Below are positions 56,661-64,000 of a stretch of DNA of 64,000 bases, one piece after another. Under the pieces are notes generated by a model. That model saw only the letters and a list, made by a program, of their open reading frames with translations. It was not told where the DNA came from and did not search any database. The stretch is from Leptolyngbya sp. Heron Island J. GTDB taxonomy: Bacteria; Cyanobacteriota; Cyanobacteriia; Phormidesmidales; Phormidesmidaceae. The translations under genes and the position numbers were made by a program. Every line of letters begins with the position of its first letter. Position 1 is the first letter of the stretch. The stretch spans positions 1 through 64,000 of the forward strand of contig NZ_AWNH01000008.1 of NCBI RefSeq assembly GCF_000482245.1, in the 5' to 3' direction.

Positions 56661-58133
56661 CTAAAACTGTCGTGACCATTCTTTGGGCCAGCGTTCAACG
56701 ACAACTTTAGTCTGGGTAAAAAACTCAACGGCATGTTGACTTTGTCCATGGAGATCGCCATAGAAACTTTCTTTCCAGCCGCTAAAGGGGAAAAACGCCA
56801 TCGGTGCGGCCACGCCAATATTAATGCCGATATTGCCCGCTTCGGCTTCGTAGCGAAACTTGCGGGCAGCGGCACCGGAATTGGTAAATAGGCAGGCCAT
56901 GTTGCCCCAGCGGCTTTGGTTGACCAGGGTAATGGCGTCATCTAGGGTATCGACGTGGATCATCCCCAGCACTGGACCAAAAATCTCGGTTGTGACGACC
57001 TGACCCTGGGGGGGAACATCCTGCAGCAGGGTGGGGCGGACAAAGCTGCCTTGCTCATAGCCGGGAATTTGGGGATTGCGGCCATCGACGAGAAGTTTAC
57101 CACCTTCGTCTATCCCAGCTTGGATCAGAGAGGCGATGCGATCGCAGCTCCCCTGATTAATCACCGCCCCCATCTGCACACCATCCTCCAAACCATTGCC
57201 CACCACCCGGTTTTGAGCCGTTTCCACCATGGCCGCAGTAAAGTCTGTCTGCACTGACCCCACCGTAATCGCCAGGGATGCTGCCAAACACCGCTGTCCA
57301 GCACAGCCAAAGGCACTATCCGCCACAATCCGAGTGGTCATCTCCAGATCCGCATCAGGTAAAATCACCACCGGGTTTTTAGCCCCACCCTGGCACTGCA
57401 CTCGCTTGCCCGTCTCCGCCGCGCGACGGTAGATATATTGTGCCACCGGACTCGACCCCACAAAGCTAATCGCCTTGACCGTGGGATGATCCAGCATGGC
57501 ATCCACTACGGTCTTGCTGCCATTCACCAAATTCACCACCCCGGCGGGTAGTCCCGTCTGATCAATCAGGTCCATAATCTTTTGCATCGTCTGGGGCACC
57601 TTTTCAGACGGCTTAATGATGCAGGTATTGCCACAGGCAACGGCATAGGGAAAAAACCAAAAGGGAATCATGGCCGGAAAGTTAAACGGCGCAATAATTC
57701 CCACTGCACCCAGGGGCTGACGAATCATAATCTCATCAATGCCCCGAGCAATGTCTTCTGAGTTAATCCCCTGCATCAGGGTGGGAATACCACAGGCCAC
57801 TTCCACATTTTCAATGGCCCGCTGCAGTTCTCCCTGAGATTCTTTGAGGGTTTTCCCACACTCGGCAGTAATGGTTTTAGCCAGATCGTCTCGGTGGGTT
57901 TCTAGGAGAGTTTTTAGTTTAAAGAGATATTGGATTCTCTCCGTAGGGGGCATCCGTCGCCAGGTGGTAAAGGCCTTGCTGGCAGATGTTGCTGCCTGGT
58001 CCAGGTCACTGGCTAATGACAGGGGAACCTCGGTTAAGACATCTTTAGTAGCGGGATTGACAACATCGAGATAGTCAGTGGTGGCGGACGAGTGCCAGGC
58101 ACCAGCAATATAGTTTTTAAGTTGTTTCATCAT
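56661..58133 (-). CDS. mmsA: CoA-acylating (methyl)malonate-semialdehyde dehydrogenase
   Basis: This MmsA/IolA-type aldehyde dehydrogenase (490 residues) turns malonate or methylmalonate semialdehyde, NAD and CoA into acetyl- or propionyl-CoA and CO2. It has [13 protein letters not shown] near 27, [18 protein letters not shown] near 150 and the NAD-binding [10 protein letters not shown]. The catalytic cysteine lies in [14 protein letters not shown] near 285, and EIFGPVL near 385. The QRC(L/M)A motif and the lack of the usual Glu in the ...QGGAKNP segment are typical of MmsA. It follows the uracil phosphoribosyltransferase gene by 75 bp. In the URC pathway it would consume malonate semialdehyde. 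Confidence 0.92.
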   Translation of the reverse strand: MMKQLKNYIAGAWHSSATTDYLDVVNPATKDVLTEVPLSLASDLDQAATSASKAFTTWRRMPPTERIQYLFKLKTLLETHRDDLAKTITAECGKTLKESQGELQRAIENVEVACGIPTLMQGINSEDIARGIDEIMIRQPLGAVGIIAPFNFPAMIPFWFFPYAVACGNTCIIKPSEKVPQTMQKIMDLIDQTGLPAGVVNLVNGSKTVVDAMLDHPTVKAISFVGSSPVAQYIYRRAAETGKRVQCQGGAKNPVVILPDADLEMTTRIVADSAFGCAGQRCLAASLAITVGSVQTDFTAAMVETAQNRVVGNGLEDGVQMGAVINQGSCDRIASLIQAGIDEGGKLLVDGRNPQIPGYEQGSFVRPTLLQDVPPQGQVVTTEIFGPVLGMIHVDTLDDAITLVNQSRWGNMACLFTNSGAAARKFRYEAEAGNIGINIGVAAPMAFFPFSGWKESFYGDLHGQSQHAVEFFTQTKVVVERWPKEWSRQF

Positions 58134-58208
58134 AGAGCCCAGAAACTAAACGTTGAATACAAAATTGAATGCACTAACCAAAAATCTCCCCTCCTGGGAG
58201 GGGATTCT

Positions 58209-58841
58209 TTATTGAGTACCAAACATGCGATCGCCAGCATCCCCTAGACCTGGCAAAATGTAGCCGTGTTCGTCAAGTTTGTCGTCAATGGCGGCGGTAA
58301 AAATTGGCACGTCAGGATGTTCTTGGTGAAAGCTTTTAATCCCTTCGGGGGCGGCTAGCAGACAAACAAATTTAATTGACTGGGGTCGAGTTTCTTTGAG
58401 CCGATGGACCGCTGCGATCGCAGTATTGCCCGTGGCAATCATTGGATCGACGATCAGCATCTCCCGCTCACTGACGTCTTTTGGTACCTTAAAATAATAC
58501 TCCACTGGCATCAGCATTCTAGGATCGCGGTAGAGACCAATATGGCCCACCCGCGCCGATGGAATCAGCTTGAGCATGCCGTCCAAAATTCCCTGGCCCG
58601 CCCGCATAATCGAGATCAGCACCAGCTTCTTACCCGTGAGCATGGGAGCTTCCATGGAGGCAAAGGGAGTCTCAATCAAGACTTTCTCCATGGGCAATTC
58701 ACGGGTAACCTCATAGGCCAATAACAGGCTAATCTCCTCCAACAACTGTCGAAATTTAGCCGTACTAGTGTCCTTCTGACGCATCAGGGTCAGCTTATGC
58801 TGAATCAAAGGATGCTCAATTTGTGTGACTTGTTTGTTCAT
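58209..58841 (-). CDS. upp: Uracil phosphoribosyltransferase
   Basis: Upp makes UMP from uracil and PRPP. The 210-residue protein has the expected start [20 protein letters not shown], then [13 protein letters not shown] and [20 protein letters not shown]. The PRPP-binding loop is [20 protein letters not shown] near 127, and the uracil-binding end is [20 protein letters not shown]. An in-frame start at 58928 lies in low-complexity and repeat DNA, so ATG 58841 is chosen. Within this cluster Upp would serve uracil breakdown by the URC route, in which UMP is the first intermediate, as well as salvage. Confidence 0.95.
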   Translation of the reverse strand: MNKQVTQIEHPLIQHKLTLMRQKDTSTAKFRQLLEEISLLLAYEVTRELPMEKVLIETPFASMEAPMLTGKKLVLISIMRAGQGILDGMLKLIPSARVGHIGLYRDPRMLMPVEYYFKVPKDVSEREMLIVDPMIATGNTAIAAVHRLKETRPQSIKFVCLLAAPEGIKSFHQEHPDVPIFTAAIDDKLDEHGYILPGLGDAGDRMFGTQ

Positions 58842-58917
58842 TAGAAATAAAAAGAGAGAGCAGGGAGGGCAGAGGAGAGAGAAAAGAGAGGGGAGCCATA
58901 AAATGAGTCCGCTAAGA

Positions 58918-59012
58918 GGATTGCCCAAAAATAAAGTTCCAGGTTGAGACTATAGATGGGTGGATGAGTAATGGGGTAACGGGAGACTTATTTAAGCGCG
59001 GGAGCCTCAAGC
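58918..59012. repeat. 95-bp dispersed intergenic repeat, family R3, copy B
   Basis: It is about 88% identical by eye to 41943-42036. It lies 40 bp beyond the 3' end of the minus-strand URC4 gene and before upp. Both copies therefore have the same placement and orientation relative to an upstream gene end. Confidence 0.75.
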
Positions 59013-59051
59013 TTTTATATTTCTCGGCTCTCATTCCCCATGCTGCCGTCC

Positions 59052-60275
59052 TCAAAACACAGTCCCGTCGCTTTGAATTGCAATGGGCGGTGCGCCAGTG
59101 GAGCGTCGCTGTTGGGCAATCCGGCGGCCAGCGGCCCAGGTACCCCCTTCTAACACTTTGATCAATGGCAGCTCGTCAGACGCTTTATCGAGCAACTGGC
59201 GGACACGGGCTCCAATTTTGTCTAGCATGACGACGGTTAACGCCCGCCATTCCACCACCACCGTTGAACCGGGTAGGTGGGTCTGGCGAGTCACCTCAGG
59301 ATGTTTGGGCACCAGCAACCCCAAATCGACGCAAAGCCCGCCATTGCGATACTCGGCTAACCCCGTCAGGGCATCTAGATTAGTCACCGTGATTCCAGCA
59401 GCGGTCAAGGGTTCTACCAGAGAATAGGTTAACCACTGGGATAACTTATGAAACGGCACCAGAGTTGAGCCGGGTCCCTGGTCAGGAAAGGCGGGATGGG
59501 GCCAAACGTCCCCCAGGTTAGTGTCCGCCAGGGCTATTCGACCGGGCCAGATGGAGCTGAAGCTTTGGAGCACCTCGGTGAGCAAACTCCCAGCATCCAG
59601 GGTTTGCCCATAGTGCCGGATCAGGTAGTCGAGCAAGTTACCCGGTCTGGCAGGGTTGGCCCCAAACCGCTCCGGTTGAGCTGTGAGGGCTGCCCCCAGC
59701 TGATGCAGTAGGGTCAACCGCCCCCCCAGGCCCACCAAAGGGTTGGTTTCACTGACTTGAAAGGCCTGGGCCAGATCGGCTGCGGTTAAGGATTGTAAAC
59801 CCACGGCATCAACCTGATGGAGCCGTTGGGAATCGGTGGAAAAGAAGCCCCGCTCAAATGCTCGTAAACTGGCCACCGCCAGTCCTTCTGAACGACTCAG
59901 GATTTGGTCGGTGGCAAAGTCCTGATACTGCCACTGGCTACCGGCACCGGCATCCAGCAAAACACTAATGATCGCCAGGTCGAGCTGTGATTTAGCGATC
60001 GCACCCTCAATGGTTTCCTGGGTTGTGGGCACTAGGGTGGGAGCTAACCGGGAGCCAAAGTGACGCCAGCGACTATGAAACGGCACGTCAAAATCGGGAT
60101 ATAGCTGCTGGGTGGTATCCACCACATAGTTGGCCACCTTGTCTAACTTAGAAAGATCGCAGGCAAAATGCTCCAGCTGATCCGCCTGGCAAAGTTCAAA
60201 CAGCTGGTGGGTGCGATCGCGAATTGCCTGAGGCCGTTGCAAATAGGCAATTGCCGCCTGTTCTGCCGGGGTCAT
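59052..60275 (-). CDS. URC4/Urg3-like DUF1688 protein of uracil catabolism
   Basis: The 407-residue protein belongs to DUF1688, the family of yeast Urc4 (Urg3), needed for uracil use as nitrogen source. Family segments are IRDRTHQLFELCQADQLEHFAC near 18-39 (in parts), DVPFHSRWRHF near 63, DAGAGSQWQYQD near 108, RSEGLAVASLRAF, and FHKLSQWLTYSLVEPL near 276. The reaction is not firmly established; Urc4 acts after Urc1 on a ring-opened UMP product. The start codon overlaps the stop of the URC1 gene by 4 bp (ATGA), showing tight coupling. Confidence 0.88.
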   Translation of the reverse strand: MTPAEQAAIAYLQRPQAIRDRTHQLFELCQADQLEHFACDLSKLDKVANYVVDTTQQLYPDFDVPFHSRWRHFGSRLAPTLVPTTQETIEGAIAKSQLDLAIISVLLDAGAGSQWQYQDFATDQILSRSEGLAVASLRAFERGFFSTDSQRLHQVDAVGLQSLTAADLAQAFQVSETNPLVGLGGRLTLLHQLGAALTAQPERFGANPARPGNLLDYLIRHYGQTLDAGSLLTEVLQSFSSIWPGRIALADTNLGDVWPHPAFPDQGPGSTLVPFHKLSQWLTYSLVEPLTAAGITVTNLDALTGLAEYRNGGLCVDLGLLVPKHPEVTRQTHLPGSTVVVEWRALTVVMLDKIGARVRQLLDKASDELPLIKVLEGGTWAAGRRIAQQRRSTGAPPIAIQSDGTVF

Positions 60276-61540
60276 AGGCCATCCTCATACTGACGGCCAA
60301 TGGTTTGGGTGAGCACGGTCGCATCAGGGACATCCCCTTCGGTGTAGTAGCCTGCCGCCTTTTTTGCTTTGATTTCCACCTGAGCATCCGCTGGAATCAG
60401 CTCCTCTGGAATAGAAATCCGTTCCACAATTTCAATTCCCGACTGGGTCACCGCGTCGTATTTCAAGTTGCTCATGGAAACAAACTGATCGATCCGGGTC
60501 ATGCCCAACCAATGCATCACATCGGGCATCAGCTCTTGAAAGCGCATATCCTGCACCCCAGCCACACATTCGGTGCGGGTGAAGTAGGTATCGGCGCGAT
60601 CGCCGCCTTCTTGACGCTTACGGGCGTTATAAACCAAAAACTTAGTCACTTCACCCAAAGCTCGACCTTCCTTACGGGCATAGATAATCACACCGGCTCC
60701 ACCCACCTGGGCAGTTTCGAGGGCAACTTCAATGCCATGGACCAGGTAGGGACGGCAGGTGCAAATGTCTGAACCAAAGACATCGGACCCATTACACTCG
60801 TCATGAATGCGTACGGCCAGGGGGCGATCGGGGTCAGTAATGGCTTCTAGATCCCCCAGAATGTAGACCGTATGGCCGCCAATGGGAGGCAAAAATACCT
60901 GCAGGTCGGGTCGGGTGACCAGTTCTGGAAACATACCGCCGGTCTGCTCAAATAGGGTGCGACGCAGATCGCTTTCTCTGACACCAAACCGCTGGGCAAT
61001 GCCGGGGAGATACCACACGGGTTCAATGGCAGCTTTAGTCACCACTAGCTCACCCCCCTCCTTAAGGATTTTGCCATCAACGCGGATACGGCCCTGGGTA
61101 ACGGCCTCTTGCAATTCTGGGATATTGATATGGGCCTTGGTAATGGCAATGGAGGGGCGAATATCGTAGCCCTCTGTTCTGAGATCTGCAAATAAATCGT
61201 GATCCAGAGCCCCAAAGGGATCGAGGGAAATAATTTTGTCAGGGACAGTCCAGCTGGGATGGGGGCCAATGGAAACGGTGGGGGCTGTGTCAGTTAAATC
61301 AGCCCGGTGATCGTGTTCTAAATCACCGCTGGCAATGGCCAACGCTCGATACACCGCATAGCCCCCAGAATGGGTACCAATGACATTCCGATGGGCACGA
61401 TTTCCCAGGGTGGCAATAATGGGACCGCGCTCATATGGGTCCGCCTCACCCCATTTAATCTCAATGGAATCTTGACCAGAATGGCCGGGATGAGACGTTA
61501 GAACAATATGCTTGTGCCGAGGTGGCTGTGCTGTTGCCAT
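60272..61540 (-). CDS. URC1-like GTP cyclohydrolase II homologue of uracil catabolism
   Basis: The 422-residue protein carries a GTP cyclohydrolase II (RibA) domain in its C-terminal part. The zinc cysteines are in DECNGSDVFGSDICTCRPYL near 246-265, and IIYARKEGRALGEVTKFLVYN gives the catalytic Arg region. The N-terminal 190 residues and the absence of other riboflavin genes separate it from RibA. They match Urc1, which opens the pyrimidine ring of UMP. It is the first enzyme gene of the minus-strand cluster URC1-URC4-upp-mmsA. Confidence 0.88.
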   Translation of the reverse strand: MATAQPPRHKHIVLTSHPGHSGQDSIEIKWGEADPYERGPIIATLGNRAHRNVIGTHSGGYAVYRALAIASGDLEHDHRADLTDTAPTVSIGPHPSWTVPDKIISLDPFGALDHDLFADLRTEGYDIRPSIAITKAHINIPELQEAVTQGRIRVDGKILKEGGELVVTKAAIEPVWYLPGIAQRFGVRESDLRRTLFEQTGGMFPELVTRPDLQVFLPPIGGHTVYILGDLEAITDPDRPLAVRIHDECNGSDVFGSDICTCRPYLVHGIEVALETAQVGGAGVIIYARKEGRALGEVTKFLVYNARKRQEGGDRADTYFTRTECVAGVQDMRFQELMPDVMHWLGMTRIDQFVSMSNLKYDAVTQSGIEIVERISIPEELIPADAQVEIKAKKAAGYYTEGDVPDATVLTQTIGRQYEDGL

Positions 61541-61692
61541 GGTAGAACCCGTTTGTCAACGAACCCCCAAATTATCCTATTTTTAGTCCACGGGACTGTA
61601 ATTGAAGTATCAGTCTCGTTACAGTAGCCTTTGGTGAAGGCATGGGTGAGCTGACCGGGCAGCTGGGCTAGGACGGTCAGCTCACCGGTTTC

Positions 61693-63366
61693 TCACTTAA
61701 ATCGATAGCGTTCCTCAAACCCACGAATTGCTGTTTGCAGGGTGGGATAAATGTGCTCATTGCCAATCAGCTCCTGTAACCCAGACCGTTTGAGTTGGGC
61801 GTACAGGTCTTGTTTGACCCGCGCCAGGGCCAGGGTAATTCCCTGATCGGCAAGCTCGTGATGCAGCTCTGCCAGCATGTCGGCGGCGGTGATATCAATT
61901 TCGGCCATGGCTTCTGTGTTGAGAATAAACCACTCGACTTGCTCCTGTTCAGCTGCGATCGCAGCCATGGCCCGGCGTTTAAAGTTCTCCACATTGGCAA
62001 AACAAATGGGGGCATCGTAGCGATAGATGACGATGCCAGGAATTGTAGTGGCATCGTCCCAATCGTCAATATCATGCCAACCGGCGAGACCGAGAACTTT
62101 ACCCAGTACGGCATCGTGGGGACGGGCCACGCGGGCAAAGAGATCAATAACAGACAGACTGATTGCGATCGCAATGCCCACCAACAAATCAGTGGCCAAC
62201 ACCCCCAGGGTGGTCACCACGGCTAGGGCAAATTCAGTACTGCGAAATCGTAACAGTCGGACAAATTCCGAAATCTCAATCAAGCGAGTCGCCGCATAAA
62301 TCACCAGGGCTCCCAGGGCCGCCTGGGGAAATAGCGACAACAGTGGTCGCAAAAAGACCAACACCCCCACCACCGTCACCAGGGCCACCAGGGAAAAGAG
62401 CTGAGTTTTGTTCCCCAGAGCATTGCCCAGCACCGTGCGGCTGCCGCTACTGCTGATGGGAAACCCCTGCATCAGACCCGCACCGATGTTGACAGCGCCC
62501 AGGGCCAGCAGTTCCTGGTTAGCATCAATTTTGTAGCCATTGCGGGTGGCAAAGGCCCGAGCCGTCAGCACATTGTCGGAATAGCCAACAATGGCAATAC
62601 CGATAGCCGCTGCAATCAGGGGATTCACTTGAGCCATCGACAGTTTTGGTACGGTCATTTGGGGGAATCCGGCTGGAATATCTCCCACCACCGCCACCCC
62701 CAGCTGGTCCAGCTGAAACAGCTTCACAGCCGCTGTTGCCAGCAGCACCGCTAACAATGGCCCAGGGGCATTGGACCAGCGCGATTGCACAACAAACAAA
62801 AAGGCCAAAACAGCCATCGATACCATCAGGGTAGGACCATGAAACTGGCTAAGATGATTCAAAAAAGCCTGAATCTCTCCAAAAACACTGTCAGCATCGA
62901 CAGGAATACCGCTGACTTGGCTAAGCTGCCCTGTCATCATAATCACGGCAACTCCCGCCATATAGCCAATCAGAATGGGTTTAGACAGTAAATCGGCAAG
63001 AAACCCCAATCGCGTTATGTAGCCGAGCAGGTATATCAGTCCCACCACCAGAGCCAACAGCGCCGCCAGGATGGCATAGTTGCTACCGCCGGGTGTCGCC
63101 AATGGCCCAATGGCGACGGCTGTCATTACTGCAGTTGTCGATTCTGGCCCTACAGAAAGCTGGGGCGATGACCCCAGCAGGGCGTAAATCACCATTGCTG
63201 GCAAGATGGCCCATAGCCCTGCTACGGGTTGCACTCCAGCCAACTCGCCATAGGCCATGCATTGGGGAATTAAATAAGCCGCCACCGTCAATCCAGCTAA
63301 GATATCCCCCCTTAACCAGGCTGACTGATAAGACAACAATTGCTTTAGCCCCAATGGCAGCTCCAT
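61693..63366 (-). CDS. SulP family anion transporter with STAS domain
   Basis: The 557-residue protein has about 12-14 membrane segments with the SulP start SYQSAWLRGDILAGLTVAAY, IPQCMAYGELAGVQPVAGLW and LGSSPQLSVGPESTTAVMTA. Further motifs are SISSSGSRTVLGNALGNKTQ-like sequence near 300 and a C-terminal STAS domain (from about 440) with VEWFILNTEAMAEIDITAADML. SulP carriers move sulfate, bicarbonate and other anions and share their fold with uracil/xanthine permeases. It lies 152 bp before the URC1 gene on the same strand. A role in the uracil pathway is possible but unsupported. Sulfate uptake would also suit the EPS sulfotransferase. Confidence 0.87.
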   Translation of the reverse strand: MELPLGLKQLLSYQSAWLRGDILAGLTVAAYLIPQCMAYGELAGVQPVAGLWAILPAMVIYALLGSSPQLSVGPESTTAVMTAVAIGPLATPGGSNYAILAALLALVVGLIYLLGYITRLGFLADLLSKPILIGYMAGVAVIMMTGQLSQVSGIPVDADSVFGEIQAFLNHLSQFHGPTLMVSMAVLAFLFVVQSRWSNAPGPLLAVLLATAAVKLFQLDQLGVAVVGDIPAGFPQMTVPKLSMAQVNPLIAAAIGIAIVGYSDNVLTARAFATRNGYKIDANQELLALGAVNIGAGLMQGFPISSSGSRTVLGNALGNKTQLFSLVALVTVVGVLVFLRPLLSLFPQAALGALVIYAATRLIEISEFVRLLRFRSTEFALAVVTTLGVLATDLLVGIAIAISLSVIDLFARVARPHDAVLGKVLGLAGWHDIDDWDDATTIPGIVIYRYDAPICFANVENFKRRAMAAIAAEQEQVEWFILNTEAMAEIDITAADMLAELHHELADQGITLALARVKQDLYAQLKRSGLQELIGNEHIYPTLQTAIRGFEERYRFK

Positions 63367-63595
63367 AATCGATCTAACTCACACTCACAGATGTCTTTAT
63401 CCTAAAAAATTCCGACAACTTTCAGTCAAGCCTCAGGGTAAGGGATACCCCTAGCGGTTAGGTTTGCCCATGGTGTCAAGCGAGAACAAGGTTAAGTAAC
63501 GTAAAGCCCTGTAAATATATGGAATTTACGTTTCCTGACTCCACCTTGAATTATTAGGATCAGAGTACAAATACTTAATGGGGAAGGAGAGCGTT

Positions 63596-63781
63596 ATGCA
63601 ACGGACTGCTTTCATTAGTGTAGTGTTAGCGATCGCAATTGTTCTCTTCATGCCAACGGTTGCTTTGGGTTCTGCTAACTCTACAGACGCCAATACCTCA
63701 GATGTAACCGATACGGTCACACCTAAGCATCGAGGCGGCTCTCATCACGGTGGCCATGGCAACCACGGCGGATGTTATTAG
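63596..63781 (+). CDS. Small secreted Gly/His-rich peptide
   Basis: This 61-residue protein has a signal peptide (MQRTAFISVVLAIAIVLFMP, cleavage likely after VALGSA). The Thr/Asp-rich linker is STDANTSDVTDTVT. The tail PKHRGGSHHGGHGNHGGCY holds five histidines and one cysteine. AAGGAG six bases before the ATG at 63596 fixes the start over an ATG at 63578. I know no family for it. The tail could bind metal ions in the periplasm or outside the cell. It stands alone at the end of the window. Confidence 0.7.
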   Translation: MQRTAFISVVLAIAIVLFMPTVALGSANSTDANTSDVTDTVTPKHRGGSHHGGHGNHGGCY

Positions 63782-64000
63782 GTAACTCTAAGCAAACTCT
63801 AAGCACAACTTTGCTAGATGCTCTAGAAGCTGCTCCCTGCTTCACAATGGTCGATCATACCATCGATAATGGCAGTGGCTCACTCATCTTCTTACTCGAA
63901 CCTACGACTCGCTAACTCATGACTTTTGAGTGGATGCTACTCGGTTTCAAGCTCAGTAAAATTACAGAATTAGCAACCGTGAAATTTGAGTAACCGTAGT

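Noticed and set aside
56600-56941. Longer frame ahead of the small acidic protein
   Set aside because: It is antisense-free but out of frame with the dehydrogenase gene it overlaps; only the part after 56599 looks like a protein.
58842-58928. N-terminal extension of Upp
   Set aside because: It is translated low-complexity and repeat sequence; the family start is at 58841.

Overview
The window looks like the chromosome of a filamentous-type cyanobacterium. HIP1 octamers (GCGATCGC) are scattered through most of it. It carries xisH/xisI, Uma2-type, YdcF-type and multi-PAS kinase genes typical of that phylum, and several dispersed intergenic palindromes. No rRNA, tRNA, CRISPR array or complete insertion sequence was found. 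All calls were made by reading the sequence, without database searches.

Region 1 (1-17.3 kb): a gene-poor, repeat-bearing 1.5 kb, then a one-strand exopolysaccharide (EPS) block. In order it holds a WecA/TagO-like initiating phosphotransferase, a WcaI-like glycosyltransferase, an ABC flippase, a hexapeptide acetyltransferase, a MurB and a MurA homologue, a GT-B-like protein, a Wzy-like polymerase, a glycosyltransferase, a sulfotransferase, two more GT4 enzymes and an FkbM methyltransferase. The block is AT-rich and I see no HIP1 site between about 1.93 and 18.72 kb, so it reads as an acquired or separately evolving island. MurB plus MurA inside it suggests UDP-MurNAc is made for the exported glycan.

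Region 2 (17.3-25 kb): an accessory junction with an MNT/HEPN toxin-antitoxin pair whose HEPN gene is frameshifted, an xisI remnant behind a tandem repeat, a YdcF-like gene (and a fragment of a second copy), an intact xisH-xisI pair, a metK-ahcY pair of gammaproteobacterial type, and a GDP-fucose synthase. Three copies of an 85-bp palindromic element lie between these genes.

Region 3 (25-48 kb): signalling and conflict-type genes. These are a Ser/Thr kinase-NACHT-membrane fusion, an FHA-PAS histidine kinase with its response regulator, an HTH-AAA protein, a degenerate receiver, an AAA protein with 14 WD40 repeats, a GT2 enzyme, a TumA-like antitoxin, a Uma2 nuclease, a restriction-helicase gene with internal deletions, an RlmL-type methyltransferase, two further histidine kinases and an OmpR-type regulator.

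Region 4 (48-64 kb): mostly metabolism. It holds a COG4671 glycosyltransferase-like protein, a ComFB-like protein, a fused 5-oxoprolinase, Hsp20, YihY, and then a one-strand cluster. That cluster, read on the minus strand, is SulP transporter, URC1, URC4, uracil phosphoribosyltransferase, CoA-acylating (methyl)malonate-semialdehyde dehydrogenase and a small acidic protein. It appears to be a URC-type uracil catabolic operon that carries its own route to acetyl-CoA. The window ends with a small secreted Gly/His-rich peptide.
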